Positions 20,390 through 31,903 of a DNA stretch of 64,000 nucleotides are shown here, piece by piece (the stretch's first letter is position 1; each line of letters begins with the position of its first letter). The notes beneath the pieces are model-generated. The model ran no database searches and had not been told where the DNA came from. It saw only the letters and a program-made list of their open reading frames with translations. A program made the position numbers and the translations under genes. Source of the DNA: Thinopyrum elongatum (lineage: Eukaryota; Streptophyta; Magnoliopsida; Poales; Poaceae); assembly GCA_011799875.1 (NCBI GenBank), contig CM022297.1, forward strand, positions 365,184,921-365,248,920, written 5' to 3'.

Positions 20390-22760
20390 ATGTTTATGCT
20401 ACTTTATGTCATAGTCCCCAGTCGTGTGGAAATGCGTGAATAAACGTGCGCCTCTTTCTGTCTCTCGAATCAACCATTACGTGTCTCACAGAGTAAATAG
20501 AAAGTGTTGACATCTGAACCCAATTCCGTTAGGTTTCTGTAATAAATGCACAAACGCGACCCCGGGTAAGAACAAACCATGCCTCCATGGGCTTCACGTC
20601 CGTGCCTCTCCTTCTGACCGAGTCCACCGACTCATTCGGAACACAAACACAAAACTCTATATAATACCACACCATGCCTTTGAGGGCTTTACGCCCGTGC
20701 CTGTGACCCTTAACACTGAAACATAGACAGCCATGAACGTCCACGCCTTTATCAAATAATATACATAACATCAAGAAAGAAGCGTGACGCAACTCAGTGC
20801 GGAACAGTGTCCGTAGAGAGTTCACGACCGTGCTTTTAAAAACAAGGGAATAAGCTTTTAAAAATAGCGTCTCGCGAATTGGCCATTTCGTGCCTCACAG
20901 AGTAAACAGTGAGTGTTCACATCTGTACCCATTTCGCTGGGTTACCCCAATTAAAGAACGAACGTGACTGTGCGTAGGACTAAGCTATGCCTCTGTGGGC
21001 TTAACGCCCGTGCCTCTTCGTCTGATCGAGTCGACAGAATCATTCGAAACAGAAACACAGGCGAGCGTGACTCTATATAATACCAAACCATGCCTTTGAG
21101 TGCACAGGTCATGACGCTACTTGGTACAGAACCGTGGCTGTAGACACTTCACGCCCGCGCTTTTAAAAACAGCATCTCTCGAATCGGCCATTCCGTCCCT
21201 CCAAAGTAAACAGTTAATGTTCACATCTGAACCCATAAACCTCCAATGAACGTGGCACAGGAAACCAAAACACATTTGTTATCAAAGTTACTGACAATGA
21301 GGTAACACAAGACAAAATAAGAAACTTTTAGTCCACTGACAAACTAACGTGACTCGACACAATACCACGCCCTGCCTTTGTGGGACTCACGACCATGCAA
21401 AGAATATACCACACCAGCGTCTCTCGAATAGGCCATTCCGTGCCTCACAGAGTAAACAGTGAGTGTTCACATTTGAATCCTTTCCGCTGGGTTACCCCAA
21501 TTAAAGAAACGAACGTGACTGTGCGTAAGACAAAACTATGCCTTTGTGGGCTTAATGACCGTGCCTCTCCGTCTGATCGAGTCGACGGAATCATTCGGAA
21601 CACAAACACAGGCGAGCGTGACTCTATATAATACCAAACAATACCTTTGAGGGCTTTACGCCCGTGCCTGTGACCCTTAACACTGTAAGATAGACAGCGA
21701 CGAACCTCCACGCCTTTATCGAATAATATACGTAACATCAAGAAAGAAGCGTGACGTAACTCAGTACGCAACCGTGTTCGTAGAGAGTTCACGTCCGTGC
21801 TTTTAAAAACAGCGTCTCCTGAATTGGCCATTTCGTGCCTCACAAAGTAAACAGTGAGTGTTCACATCTGTACCCATTCCGCTGGGTTACCCCAATAAAA
21901 GAACAAACGTGACTGTGCATAAGACTAAGCTATGCCTCTGTGGGCTTAATGCTCGTGCCTCTCCGTCTGATCGAGTCGACGGAATCATTCGGAACAGAAA
22001 CACAGGCGAGCGTGACTCTATATAATACCAAACCATGCATTTGTGCGCTTTACGCCCGTGCCTGTGACCCTTAACACTGTAACACAGACAGCGACGAACC
22101 TCCATGCCTTTATCGAATAATATACATAACATCAAGAAAGAAGCGTGACGCAACTCAGTACGGAACCGTGTCCGTAGACAGTTCACGTCCGTGCTTTTAA
22201 AAACAAGGAAATAAGCTTTTAAAAACAGCGTCGCGCGAATAGGCCATTCCGTGCCTCACAGAGTAAACAGTGAGTGTGCACATCTGAACCCAGATACGCT
22301 TGGTTTCCGCAATTAAAGAATGAATGCGACTGTGCGTAAGACAAAGGTTCGCCTCTATGGGCTTAACGCCCGTGCCTCTCCTTCTGATCGAGTCAACGAA
22401 ATCATTCGCAACACAAACACAGGCGAGCATGACTCTATATAATACCACACACCATGCCTTTGAGCGCTTCATGCCCGTGCCTGTGACCCGAAACACTGAA
22501 ACACAAAAAGCCAAGAACGTCCACGCCTTCATGAGTGCACAAGTCATGACTCTAATTGGTACAGAACCTTGGTTGCAGAGACTTAACGCTCGTGCTTTTA
22601 AAAACAGCGTCTCTCGAATTGGCCATTCTTTCCCTCACAAAGTAAACAGTTAATGCTCACATCTGAACCCATAAACATCGAATGAACGTGACACAGGAAA
22701 CCAAAACACATTTGTTATCAAAGTTACTAACAACGAGGTAACGCAAGACAAAATAAGAAA
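20390..22760. repeat. Longest CRTGMCTCT array, with ~400-bp higher-order units
   Basis: Higher-order units start near 20898, 21451, 21846 and 22260 (spacing ~395-415 bp at the end). Each carries the GTGACT / ATGCCT / CGTGCCT triplet of modules at 22-24 bp spacing, a CGAGTCGACGGAATCATTCG linker and a TCAAGAAAGAAGCGTGACG segment. Part duplicates the array at 16.0-16.9 kb. No gene is seen. Confidence 0.65.
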
Positions 22761-22813
22761 CTTTTAGTCCACTGCTTAATAGCTTCAGATACAACGATCA
22801 GGGTCGCTGCTGT

Positions 22814-23267
22814 CTACTTAGTCTGACGAGACTTCTCTTTCGGTTGCTGGGCACGCAGTTCCTCAATCTCCTTTTTCATAACGTATGATTCCAGCTTCAG
22901 CCGGTCGCGTTGAAGGAGGAGCTTCGCCTTCCCATCCATAAGATCTGCAATGGTGGCTTTGCTCTCGTCGTACAACTTCGTCCAGTTCTCCACGGCCTTC
23001 AAGAAGTCAGCTTCCGCAGCCTCGAGCAGCTTCTTCACCTGGACAAATGAGAAGGTCTCAGATTGATGGCAAGACGCACCCTCATCAACTTAGGAGGAAG
23101 CTCACCACAATAATTCATGTTTCACAACTAAATCAAGTAGCCGAAAGAAAGAAAAAACAAATGAAGCGGAAGCAGAGTGAACTTACAGATGAGGAAGCCT
23201 CACCAGCTGCAGTCTCCTCCTACGTCTGGACACGGTGCTCTGAAGTAGTCTCGTCCTGCCCAACCAT
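22814..23267 (-). pseudogene. Truncated paralogue of the coiled-coil gene
   Basis: Exon 1 is 23267-23187 (81 nt, the same length and donor as the intact copy) but has an in-frame TAG where the intact gene has CAG. The second part, about 23038-22814, keeps one coiled-coil repeat (YDESKATIADLMDGKAKLLL ...) and the EIEELRAQQP.EKS end. The rest of the long second exon is missing. The upstream TATTTAAG and GC-rich leader are conserved, so the duplication included the promoter. Confidence 0.6.
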
Positions 23268-23399
23268 GGCGGAGAGGGTCAGGATAGAGAACAGCAAGAG
23301 GAATGGATGGCCTAGCGACGGACAAAGGAAGGAAGGGGATGTGGGTAGGGTTTCGAGACTCCGTCTGGCTTAAATAGCCGGAGCTTCGCCTCGGGCGAC

Positions 23400-24365
23400 G
23401 AGCCAGAGCGGCGTCACCGGAGGAGATGCCCGTCGAACCATTGGGTTTCCGGAGCGACGCCATGTGGCGTTCACACCCGAATACGAGGAGACGCCCGTCG
23501 AACCGTTGGGTTTCCACAATAAACGCACGAACATGACTCCGCGTAAAATGAAAGCATGCCTCCCTGGGCTTCACGACCGTGCCTGTCCTTGTGAACGGTT
23601 CAACGGAATCATTTGGAACACAAAGACACACGAACGTGACTCTGGATAATACCAGGTCATGCATTTGTGGGCTTGACAACCGTGCCTGTGACCTGAAACA
23701 TTGCCACACCGAAAGTCTGCCTTCATGCGTAAAGGACCGTGATGCTACTAAACACAGAAAGTCGCCTTCGTGCATTTGACTTAAAATCTTACAATGAAAA
23801 GAACTGTAACACAGACAGTCACCCGTCACTCTGTAGGACTTAATGACCATTTGTTTACAAATATAATTGAAGCAATTAGAAAATCGTCTATTCTCACGCC
23901 AGTTCTTCTGTTATGAATGCATGTCTGTAAGTAATTGAAATATAGGGCAGATAATCGTGCTTGCATTGCGTGTCCAACCGTGCCTCATGTGCCTTCACGC
24001 CATGCTTCTATGATGCAAAAATTTCAAACACAACGGGTCATGGTTGTGTTTCTGTTTCTGTTTCACAAATGGATATAGTGGCTGGCAGTAGGTTCACGGC
24101 GTTTCCTGTGAGAGAATCACGTCTTTACTTGCTACTGAAGCACGTGGAATTCGGTCGTGCTTGTGTGGCATGTACAACAGTGCATCACTTCACTTCCTTG
24201 CTTCTGTTGGTGAGCGTTTCAGTAGAATCATCTGCAAGGCAGAAGCACGGCCTTGAATCTTCTAGTGACTTCATTGTTAACGTGCCCATGGAAAATTTTG
24301 CAGCTCATAGAGGCAAGTTGATTGTAGAACCGTGCTTCCGGCGTCGAACAGATTCTTCTAATGAA
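23400..24365. repeat. CRTGMCTCT array between the coiled-coil relic and F-box C
   Basis: The same vocabulary continues. 23905-24160 is a diverged copy of 9315-9560 (GTTATGAATGCATGTCTGTA onward). No gene is seen. Confidence 0.55.
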
Positions 24366-24662
24366 TGTGTGCGGTAAATAATTAAAACACGGAGGGGCAC
24401 GCTCGTGCCTGGTCTGCGTGTACAACAGTGCATCTCGTACCATCAAAGCCGTGGCTCTATTTAATGTTTCAAGCAGCCATCTACCATTTACTTGTTACGA
24501 GCAGTAATTAACCCGGACCCTCCCGTAAAAAAAAGAGGTAATTAATCTGGGACCCCTCCACTCCCTGTTGGTATTTAAGTCGTTTCATGGATTGACAGGC
24601 TGTAATCCATTTTTCCAGATACACCTCACTGAGCACTGGTCGTGGGCGGCGCCACCCCAGCA

Positions 24663-26783
24663 ATGGACGTGGAGATGGAATGCGCTGCTCCTAGCACCAA
24701 GAGGACGAGAGTGGCGCCACCAAAGACGCCGCCTTCTGGTGGTGTGCTGGTCGTCAGAGGGGAGGGAAGCGGCAAGCGTGCGCCCCCTCTATCCAAGGAG
24801 GAAGAAGAGGGACCTCGTCCGGACCTCATCAGCGACCTCCCGGACGCCGTCCTCAGTGAGATCATCTCTCGTCTCCCCATCAAGGAGGGCATCCGTACTC
24901 AAATCCTCGCACGTCGGTGGTGTCCTTTATGGCGCACCGCTCCTCTGAATCTCGACTGCCGCGAGATCTCTGTCGCTCATCTTTTTAACGATTTTGAAAC
25001 AGTTCATATCGAGACCATATCTAAGCTGTCCACCTTCACCGAGGAGCGTGTCCGCAAATGCTATTCCAGAACTTGGCGCTCTCGAAATTCTGTCACTGAT
25101 ATTGTGGTCTTCCGGAATCCATCCTGTCTGGCCATGAGGGCTCGGTTAGCCGCCTCTCTATCCCGGCATGCTACCTACAATGCAGACCCTCCATCATTGA
25201 TGCCTGGCTCCAATCTTCAAAGCTCAACAATATCTAGGTTCTTGAGTTGTACTACCTGTTCCCAGATTTCCTGACGCAAGAGGTCACACTACTAGATGTA
25301 TGCAATTCATCTACGCCCTCAGCACCGGAGTCCGTGTTTTGGTTTTCCTCCTCACTGCACACCCCCGCCTTTGCTCTTTGCCAAATACCAAACAATTACG
25401 TAGGGACGCTTAAGCTACCACTGTTTAAAAGACTGTCGCTTGTGGAAGTTGATATATCAGATGTCTCGCTGCAAAGCATAATCCACTCTAGTTGTCCTGC
25501 ACTTGAGTCTCTGCTGCTTGTTTGCAGTAGAGGAGGTCGTCGCATCACAATAAACTCGTCTAACCTTGTAAGCATTGGCATTTGTTGTGCACACGGTGAA
25601 CTCATTATTGAGGATGCCCCTTTGCTTCAACGGTTGATCCACGATATTCAGGTCGATGACTCGGTGATAACCGTTGTCTTGCACCTAAACTGGAGACGCT
25701 GGGTGAATTCGTGTTCTCGTCTCCCTTCACACGTCTTGAGGTACTGACTTTCCATGATACTGGAACAGAGCTGCACTTGTTCTGATGTTTGTTCTATTAA
25801 TTTGATGATCTATGGTCTTTGCTTCATGCAGGGTGAGGACATGGAGGTAACCGGTGTCTCTGCACCTGAACTGGATAAATTCACAGATGCGTCTGGTCTC
25901 ACATGTCTTGCGGTACTGAGTTTTCACAATCCTCCCAGCTGTATTTTGTTTGAGAGGAAACAAGTTTTATGTCATCCAACCTTTATTGTATTAATTTTAT
26001 GACTCATCTTCTGTTAATTTTCATGAAGCGTTTGGAGGCCGTTAGTCTAACATCAATGCGGCAATCTGTCAAGACCTTGCTTATCTACATGTTTCATAAA
26101 GTGGACATCGTCGTTGAATTGTTGCAATTCTTTCCAAAACTCGAGAACTTGTTTGTCGAGGTGATGATCTTCAGAAATATGCATACTGTAGTACTCCTTC
26201 CATTTCAAAATGCTTGTCTTAAATTTGACTGGAATGGATGCACCCGTATCTACACATGATTTATTGTTGGATACATCCATATCTAGACAAGTCTATGTCA
26301 AACTTCTTGTTACTGAGGTGGTTGAATTAATTGTTTCATTTGGTTTTTTGATGGTCTCTATCTCTTTCTACATACGCTGAGTATTTTCAACCTTTCATGT
26401 ATATTTTAGGGACGGTTTGCTGTCGTGGTGAAAAAAACAAATGGCATCTTAAGCACCGGCAGTTTCTGACACATCACAACATTTGTCTGAAGAGAGTAAC
26501 GCTTGAAGATTATGTTTCCTCCCAGAGTTACATTGAATTTGCGAGGTTCTTTGTTCTGAGTGCAAAGGATCTGGAGACCATCAGCATTAAGTTTATCTCC
26601 CCTCCCGCAGAGTTCACGGGAGTATTTTACAAAGAGCAACAAAGGGTTCTGAAGTGGCACAAAAAGGCTTCTAAATGCGCTCATCTTAAATTATCATCAA
26701 GTTGTAGCGGTGTCGGTCCGGATTTAAAAAACAGGACTGTTGACTATCTGGATTTGACGGATCCATTCAGATGTGGATGCTGA
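24663..26783 (+). pseudogene. F-box/FBD-type gene, copy C (most damaged)
   Basis: Exons 24663-25740, 25832-25912, 26029-26160 and 26410-26783. The F-box is intact ([20 protein letters not shown]). Exon 1 has a 1-bp deletion near 25106, a TAG at 25235-25237 where A, B and D read CAG, and another 1-bp deletion near 25679. Exons 3 and 4 stay open and end DLTDPFRCGC. Exon 2 is 81 nt, as in copy D, and 12 nt longer than in A and B, so C and D form one subgroup and A and B another. Confidence 0.75.
26192..26325. mobile_element. Degenerate Stowaway MITE in intron 3 of copy C
   Basis: TACTCCTTCCATTTCAAAAT at the left and TTACTGAGGTGG at the right, in the same position as in copies A, B and D. Confidence 0.6.
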
Positions 26784-26989
26784 TATCAGGTGTGGGGTTA
26801 GTTGTTCAAGCTTGTGGAGTTATTTGTTTTCGTGATCTTTCGAGCTCTGGTTCTGTGTAAACATTATCAAACAACCGTTGTATTGTTTGGACCGTGCATC
26901 GGCTGGTTTGTTTTTGTGCTGTTTGCAGCCATGAAGGAGCTCCCAAGCGCTAAAATGAATCTAGTTTTATCTCTTCTTGTGTTGATGCT

Positions 26990-28720
26990 ACAACATGTCA
27001 TGGTGAGCGAGTGACCTCTCCATTTTTTAGAACAGAGGCACGGTTATCCTTATTCTGATCTACTGCTGTGTCAAATGTGAAGTTTTGTGCCTTCGTACAG
27101 TCGTCGGAACTATAAAATGCTGTGTGGCACCATGATAATAAGACATAAAGTAGATTGTTTTTTGCAATAGAGGGAAGCATGATGTATGTATAATCGTGCC
27201 TGTGTTGCATGTACAACCATGCCTCTCGTATGTACCTTTCATGCACACAATGCATGTATAACCGTGCCTGTGTTGGAGGTAGAGTAGTGCTTCTCCTCCT
27301 TAGTTAACTTCTTGTATTTTTCTAGAATGCCGAAGGCATTACCGTCTGTCTGGTACGTGACAAACTGTGCCTCTGCCATCACTTCACATCCTTGCCTTTG
27401 TCTGTGAGCGTTTCGGCAGAATCATCTACCTTTATGTCTTTTTATGTTTATGCTACTTTATGCCATAGTCCCCAGTCGTGTGGAAATGCGCAAATAAACG
27501 TGTGCCTCTTTCTGTCTATCGAATCGACCATTACGTGTCTCACACAGTAAACAGAAAGTGTTGACATCTGAACCCAATTCCGTTAGGTTTCTGTAATAAA
27601 CGCACAAACGTGACTCTGGGTAAGACCAAACCATGCCTCCGTGGGCTTCACACCCTTGCCTCTCTTTGCTAATGAGTCAACGGAATCATTTGGAACACAA
27701 AGACACACGAACGTGACTCTACATAATACGACACAATGCTTTTGTAGGCTTCGCGACCGTGCCTGTGACTCGAAACACTGTAACACAGAAAGCCACGACC
27801 ATGCCTTCATGAGTACACAAAACATGACGCTACTTGGTATAGAACGGTGACTGTAGAGACTTCACGCCCGTGCTTTTAAAAACAGCGTCTCTCGAACGGT
27901 GACTGTAGAAACACAGAAAGTCACGAACGTACATGGCCACAAGTCACGAACGTACATAACCGTGGCTATAGAGACTTCACGGCCGTGCTTTTAAAAACCG
28001 TGCGACAGCAGTGACATCTACAGTTGTGTCCCTGCACTGTGTCTCCTCCTTGTTTTTTTTTAGATCTTCTCCTCCTCCTCAGTTAAGCTCTTGTGTTTTT
28101 TTGGATGTGCGTAGTGAAGACCAAACCTAACTCTCTATCTTGTGTTCGGTTTCCGCAATAAACGCATGAACGTGACTCTGCCTAATACTAAAGTATGCCT
28201 CCATGGCCTTCTTGTCCGTGCCTCTCCGTCTGAACGAGTCGACGGAATCATTGGAACACAAACACAAGCGAACATGACTCTATATAATACCACATGATGC
28301 CTTTGTGGATTTCACGCCCGTGCCTATGACCCATAACACTGAAACACAGAAAGTTACGAATGTACACGCCCACAAGTCACGAACGTACATAACCGTGGCT
28401 GTAGAGACTTCACGCCCGTGCTTTTAAAAACTGCGCGGCAGCAGTGACATCTGTAGTTGTGTCCCTGCACTGTGTCTCCTCCTCATTTATTTTTTTGAGA
28501 TCTTCTCCTCCTCCTCAGTTAGGCTCTTCTGTTTTTTGGATGTGCGCAGTGATGACCTAACCTAACTCTCTATCTGGATCCTCCACACACAGCCTTTCCA
28601 GGAAACGGGGAGAAACCCAGCAGTGGAGACGGATATCAAGTCTGGTGTTTCTAGTACCAGGAGATCGAGGCTGCTGTGAATCGTCAACGCCTTCATCTGG
28701 GGTTTTGTGTTGGTGGCTGA
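26990..28720. repeat. CRTGMCTCT array between F-box C and D
   Basis: 27425-27890 closely matches 31280-31735 and part of 20390-20600. Two diverged copies of one ~370-bp unit lie at about 27770-28140 and 28180-28560, each ending TCTCCTCCTCCTCAGTTA. A short stretch, 28575-28720, has no counterpart in the other copies and is not recognised. No gene is seen. Confidence 0.55.
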
Positions 28721-29013
28721 CGGCCGTAAATAATTAAAACACGGAGGGGCACGCCCGTGCCTGGTCTGCGTGTACAACAGTGCATCTCGTACCATCAAAG
28801 TCGTGGCTCAATTTAATGTTTCAAGCAGCCATCTACCATTTACTTGTTACGAGTAGTAATTAACCTGGACCGTCCCGTAAAAAAAAGAGGTAATTAATCT
28901 GAACCCCTCCCCTCTCCCTCGGTATTTAAGTTGCTTCGTGCATTGACAGGCTGCAATCCATTTATCCAGATCCACCGCACTGAGCACTGGTCGTGGGCGA
29001 CGCGTCACCAGCA

Positions 29014-31097
29014 ATGGAGGTGGAGATGGAATGCGCTGCTCCTAGCTCTAAGAGGGCGAGAGTGGTGCCACCGGCGACGCTGCCTTCTGGTGGTGTGCTG
29101 GTCGTCGGAGGGGAGGGAAGCGGCGAGCGTGCGCCCCCTCTATCCAAGGAGGAAGAAGAGGAATCTCGTCCGAACCTCATCAGCGACCTCCCGGACGCCG
29201 TCCTCGGTGAGATCATCTCTCGTCTCCCCATCAAGGAGGGCATCCGTACTCGAATCCTCGCACGTCGGTGGCGTCCTTTATGGCGCATTGCTCCTCTGAA
29301 TCTCGACTGCCGCAAGATCTCTGTCGCTCGTCTTTTTAAGGATTTTGAAACAGTTCATATCGAGACCATATCTAAGTTGTCCACCTTCACCGAGGAGCGC
29401 GTCCGCAAATGCTATTCCGGAACTTGGCGCTCTCGAAATTCTGTCGATGATGTTGTGAGTCTTCCAGAATCCATCCTGTCCGGCCATGAGGGCTCGGTTA
29501 GCCGCCTCTCTATCTCGGCGTGCTACCTACAGTGCAGACCCTCCACCGTTGATGCCTGGCTCCAATCCTCAAAGCTCAACAATATCCAGGTTCTTGAGTT
29601 CTACTACCTGTTCCCAGGATTCTTGACGCAAGAGGTCACACTACTGGATGTATGCACTTCATCTACGCCCTCAGCGCCGGAGTCCGTGTTTCAGTTTTCC
29701 TCCTCTCTGCACACCCTCGCCTTTGCTCTTTGCCAAATACCAGACAATTACGTAGGGACGCTTAAGCTACCACTGGTCAAAAGACTCTCGCTTGTGGAAG
29801 TTTATATATCAGACGTCTCGCTGCAAAGCATAATCTACTCTAGTTGCCCTGCACTTGAGTCCCTCCTGCTTGTTTGCAGTAGAGGAGTTCGTCGCATCAC
29901 AATAAACTCGTCTAACCTTGTAAGCATCGGCGTTCATTGTGCACACGGCGAACTCATTATTGAGGATGCCCCTTCACTTCAACGGTTGATCCACGATATT
30001 CAGGTCGATGACTTTTGGATAATCGTCGTCTCTGCACCTAAACTGGAGACGCTGGGTTAATTTGTGTTTGTGAAAGTCAGTAAATTTGTCGAGGTACTGA
30101 CTTTCCACGATACTTTCAGCTGTACTTGTTCCGGTCTTTGTTTCTATTAATTTGATGATCTATGTTTTATGCTTCATGCAGAGAGAGGACTTGGTGAAAA
30201 TCGGTGTCTCTGCAACTGTACTGGATAAATTCACGGATGCTTGTGGTGTGACATGCCTTGCGGTACTGAGTTTTCCCAATACTTGCCGCTGCATTTTGTT
30301 TCAGTGGAAACAAGTTTTATGTCATCCAACCTTTATTATATTAGTTTTATGATCCATCTTCTATTAATTTTCATGAAGGGTTTGGGGGCATTGAGGTTAA
30401 CACCATTGCGGCAATCTGTCAAGACCTTATTTATCTGCATGCCTTATATAGTCGACTTGGTTGTTCCCCTGTTGCAGTTCTTTCCAAATCTGCAGAACTT
30501 CTTTCTCGAGGTGATTATCTTCACAAACGTTCATAGTGTAGTACTCCTTCCATCTCAAAAAGCTTGTGTTACATTTGACTGGAATCATTGCACCCGTATC
30601 TAGACAAGTGTATGACAAGCTTTTCGGGACGGAGTTGGTATAATTAATTGTTTCATTCGGTCTTTCGATGGACTATCTCTTTTTATACGTGTCAAGTATT
30701 TGCAACTTTCATGTATATTTTAGGGAGGACTCATTCATCATGGTGAAAAAAACAAATGGCGTCTTAAGCACCGGCAGTTTCTCAAACATCACGACATTTG
30801 TCTGAAGACAGTAACGCTGGAAGATTATGATCCCTCCCCGAGTAACATTGAATTTGCGACGTTCTTTGTTCTGAGTGCAAAGGAGCTTGACACCATCTAC
30901 ATTAAGTTACGCTCGCCTCCTGCAGAGTTCACGGAAGCATTTTACAAAGAGCAACAAAGGGTTCTTAAGTGGGCCAAAAGGCTTCTAAATGCGCTCGTCT
31001 TAGGTTATCATCAAGTTGCAGGCACGCTTTTACAGAATTAGAAAGCAGAAGTGTTGAATATCTGGATTTGACGGATCCATTCAGATGTGCATGCTGA
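29014..31097 (+). pseudogene. F-box/FBD-type gene, copy D (late nonsense codon and exon-4 frameshift)
   Basis: Exons 29014-30093 (1080 nt, as in B), 30182-30262, 30379-30510 and 30724-31097. Exon 1 is open with a complete F-box ([23 protein letters not shown]) and leucine-rich region. It ends early at TAA 30058-30060, where the others have GAA, so the product would be about 348 residues lacking the FBD-like end. Exon 4 has a 1-bp deletion near 30973. A truncated F-box/LRR protein could still be made, since the F-box is complete and the TATTTAAG promoter is kept. Whether it is functional is unknown. Confidence 0.75.
30542..30640. mobile_element. Internally deleted Stowaway MITE in intron 3 of copy D
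   Basis: The left end TACTCCTTCCATCTCAAAA and a right end near GGGACGGAGTTGGTA remain; the middle palindrome present in the other copies is missing. Confidence 0.55.
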
Positions 31098-31279
31098 AAA
31101 TAGGTCTTGAGTTGGTTGTTCAAGTTCTTGGAGTTATTTGTTGTTGGAGTTCTTGGAGTTCGCGTTTTGTGTAAACGTTGTCAAACAACCGTTGTACTCT
31201 TTGCACTGTCTGTAGGCTTTGTTTGTTTTTGTGCTGTGCACAGCCATGAAGGAGCTCCCAACTGATAAAATCAATCTAC

Positions 31280-31750
31280 TTTTATGCCTTTTTATGTTTA
31301 TGCTACTTTATGTCATAGTCCCCAGTCGTGTGGAAATGCGCGAATAAACGTGTGCCTCTTTCTGTCTATCGAAGCGACCATTACGTGTCTCACAAAGTTG
31401 ACATCTGAACCCAATTCCGTTAGGTTTCCATAATAGACGCACAAACATGACTCTGGGTAAGACCAAACCATGCCTCCGTGGGCTTCACGCCCTTGCCTCT
31501 CCTTGCTAACGAGTCAACGGAATCATTTGGAACACAAAGACACACGAACGTGACTCTGCATAATACGACACAATGCCTTTGTGGGCTTCGCGACCGTGCC
31601 TGTGACTCGAAACACTGCAAGACAGAGAGCCACAACCATGCCTTCATGAGTACACAAGACATGACCCTACTTGGTACAGAACGGTGACTGTAGAGACTTC
31701 ACGCCCGTGCTTTTAAAAAATGCGTCTATCAAATTGGTTTCTAATTCCGT
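31280..31750. repeat. CRTGMCTCT array after F-box D
   Basis: Close copy of 27425-27890, containing GTGACTCTGGGTAAGACC / CATGCCTCCGTGGGCTT / CCTTGCCTCTCC spacing modules. It ends shortly before the LTR retrotransposon nest. Confidence 0.6.
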
Positions 31751-31817
31751 AACCATGGCTAGCTGCTACGCACATGTGACTGCACATGCTTCAAACCCGT
31801 GCCTTTCCAGGCAAAGG

Positions 31818-31899
31818 AGCTTGGCTTTTGCACGACCTGTATAAAAATTTTCTCCTGAGCTGTGAACTTCTTATAGAATATCATGAACTTCTTATAGGA
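31818..31899 (-). pseudogene. Short relic of a FAR1/MULE gene
   Basis: A minus-strand frame reads YKKFTAQEKIFIQVVQK. This matches the YKKMTPQEKFFIQVLQK segment encoded at about 6546-6596 in the FAR1-like gene. Only this ~80-bp piece is recognisable before the LTR start. Confidence 0.4.
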
Positions 31900-31903
31900 C
31901 CAA

